The notes below the pieces were generated by a model. That model saw only the letters and a list, made by a program, of their open reading frames with translations, was not told where the DNA came from and did not search any database. Made by a program: the position numbers and the translations under genes. Below are positions 62,922 to 64,000 of a DNA stretch of 64,000 bases, piece by piece (position 1 is the stretch's first letter; each line of letters begins with the position of its first letter). The DNA is from Candidatus Gastranaerophilales bacterium (lineage in GTDB: Bacteria > Cyanobacteriota > Vampirovibrionia > Gastranaerophilales > Gastranaerophilaceae), in NCBI GenBank assembly GCA_947588745.1, contig CANPYW010000002.1:55282-119281 (forward strand). The letters run 5' to 3'.

Positions 62922-63656
62922 TTATATCAAATTATTGTCTTTTAATATTTTTAAATCGAATTCGGATAAATCACTTTTTAAAAATTTATCAAATAAATCA
63001 GGCCGCTTCTGTTTGGTTACAATAAATTGATTTAATCTTCTCCATTTTTTTATTTCTTCATGATTTCCTGATAACAATACATCCGGAACATTACAGCCCA
63101 TATATTCCCTTGGTTTTGTATAATGAGGATGTTCAAGCAGACCATCATAATGAGAATCATATTCACATGAGTCATCATCACCAAGCACACCCTTTATTAA
63201 CCTTGTAATACTATCCATAATACATAAAGCAGGAAATTCACCACCTGTCATTACAAAATCACCGATAGAAATTTCTTCCGCTTTTGAGATTTCAATAATA
63301 CGTTCATCAAACCCTTCATAATGTCCGGATATTATAATTAACTGGTCTAATTTAGCAAAGTTTTTCGCCATTAATTGATTAAATATTTTACCTTTTGGAG
63401 ACATTATTATTGTTTTTGAATTTTCAAGTTTAGGAACAGAATTTAAAGCATCACAATATGGCTGGCAGGCTAACAACATGCCCGCACCGCCGCCGTAAGG
63501 TGTATCATCAACTTTTCTGTGTTTATCCGCAGAAAAATCACGAGGATTAATGGCATGTATTTCAATAAAATTTTCAGAAACAGCACGTTTTAATATACTG
63601 AAATTACAAGAGTCAATAACAGTTTCGGGGAACAATGTAAGTATATCAAATCTCAA
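62922..63656 (-). CDS. trmD: tRNA (guanine-37-N1) methyltransferase
   Basis: 244-residue SPOUT methyltransferase protecting against frameshifting. It begins MRFDILTLFPE, with DDTPYGGGAGMLL near residue 53, SGHYEGFDERI near residue 112, and the trefoil-knot GDFVMTGGEFPAL near residue 133. The start codon is TTG, overlapping the rimM stop as TTGA, so translation is coupled to rimM. A rimM-trmD order is normal for bacteria. Confidence 0.96.
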   Translation of the reverse strand: MRFDILTLFPETVIDSCNFSILKRAVSENFIEIHAINPRDFSADKHRKVDDTPYGGGAGMLLACQPYCDALNSVPKLENSKTIIMSPKGKIFNQLMAKNFAKLDQLIIISGHYEGFDERIIEISKAEEISIGDFVMTGGEFPALCIMDSITRLIKGVLGDDDSCEYDSHYDGLLEHPHYTKPREYMGCNVPDVLLSGNHEEIKKWRRLNQFIVTKQKRPDLFDKFLKSDLSEFDLKILKDNNLI

Positions 63657-64000
63657 CTTATTAAACCTTCTATGTTGTTAATTACAATTTTATGTCCTTT
63701 TAAATCGACAACTGGAACTAAATCTTTTACAAAAGGAACAAGATGATGTTTTCCGTTATTATCTTCAACACTTAAAAGATTACTTGCCAAATTTTCTCCG
63801 ATAGCTATTATTTTCCCCAAACAGCCGCCGTCTTCATCATAAACATCCATGCCTATTAAATCGCTAATCAAATATTCATCGTTATCAAGTGCAGCTTCAA
63901 CTTCTTGTTTTGTAAGATAAATATCCTGACCTTTATATTTTTCTACATCATTAACAGTTTCAAACTCTTTAAATTTAACAATAGCAAAATGCTTATGAAA
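63653..64000 (-). CDS. rimM: ribosome maturation factor RimM (5' part outside window)
   Basis: The reading frame runs open to the right edge of the window: the last 115 residues of RimM are visible, beginning FHKHFAIVKFKEFETV at the edge. The end of the N-terminal domain is followed by the C-terminal PRC-barrel (DLIGMDVYDEDGGCLGKI ... HHLVPFVKDLVPVVDL). A TTG at 63871 could be misread as a start, but the homology continues upstream of it. It assists 30S maturation. Roughly 50-60 residues are missing. Confidence 0.93.
   Translation of the reverse strand, partial: FHKHFAIVKFKEFETVNDVEKYKGQDIYLTKQEVEAALDNDEYLISDLIGMDVYDEDGGCLGKIIAIGENLASNLLSVEDNNGKHHLVPFVKDLVPVVDLKGHKIVINNIEGLIS

Overview
The window is a compact, AT-rich bacterial chromosome segment with almost no non-coding space, many overlapping or 4-base-overlapping genes, and no insertion sequences, prophage or CRISPR array. 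The gene content (flagellar basal-body genes, RNase Y with YmdB, pyruvate phosphate dikinase, glycogen synthase, CsaB-type pyruvyl transferase, a SpoIID-domain protein, several TPR proteins, and very large secreted-looking EF-hand proteins) fits a diderm, low-GC, non-photosynthetic relative of Cyanobacteria such as the gut Gastranaerophilales (Vampirovibrionia, formerly Melainabacteria). That placement is an inference from gene content and style and was not tested by any search.

Layout. 0.1-12.6 kb: housekeeping genes (zinc transporter, endonuclease III, dihydrouridine synthase, ThrRS, rubrerythrin, dCMP deaminase family) plus an operon of two WYL regulators, a DUF4127 protein and thrS. 12.6-21.3 kb: a LipM-like octanoyltransferase, an M16 peptidase pair with a TPR protein and a YbgC thioesterase, and an opposite operon of TPR protein, PfkB kinase and CsaB-family transferase. 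21.4-28.3 kb: ppdK, a pilin-like protein, a PHP phosphoesterase, ymdB and rny, then tRNA-Leu(UAA). 28.3-38.8 kb: an eleven-gene flagellar export and rod operon on the minus strand (two FlgF/G-type proteins, flgB, flgC, a lytic transglycosylase, fliE, fliF, a divergent FliG-like gene, fliH, flhA, fliI). 38.9-43.6 kb: SpoIID-domain protein, glgA, ruvA, a TPR protein and a second FliG/MgtE-N-like helical protein. 43.6-57.0 kb: three large EF-hand proteins (617, 2305 and 797 residues; the last ends in a CHAP hydrolase domain) interrupted by folK and a flavoprotein. 57.2-60.0 kb: rpmG, tRNA-Trp, secE, nusG, a strange repeat block, rplK, rplA. 60-64 kb: DUF374 acyltransferase, two zinc dehydrogenases, trmD and the 3' part of rimM.

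How it fits together. The most interesting signal is that each of the three EF-hand genes is preceded, 31-40 bases upstream of its start codon, by a sequence resembling a flagellar sigma-28 (FliA/SigD) promoter: TAAAG, then CGA beginning exactly 22 bases after the first T. None of the three has a classical signal peptide, two share a Gly/Ser hinge followed by a homologous coiled coil, and they lie next to the flagellar cluster. I infer that they form one late-flagellar-class set of calcium-binding envelope or surface proteins, with a peptidoglycan hydrolase among them, possibly exported by the flagellar apparatus. The flagellar operon itself is unusual: the gene in the fliG position lacks a recognisable torque-generating C-terminal domain. 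The second notable structure is a direct repeat of about 154 bp (period 239 bp) between nusG and rplK, built from nested perfect inverted repeats.
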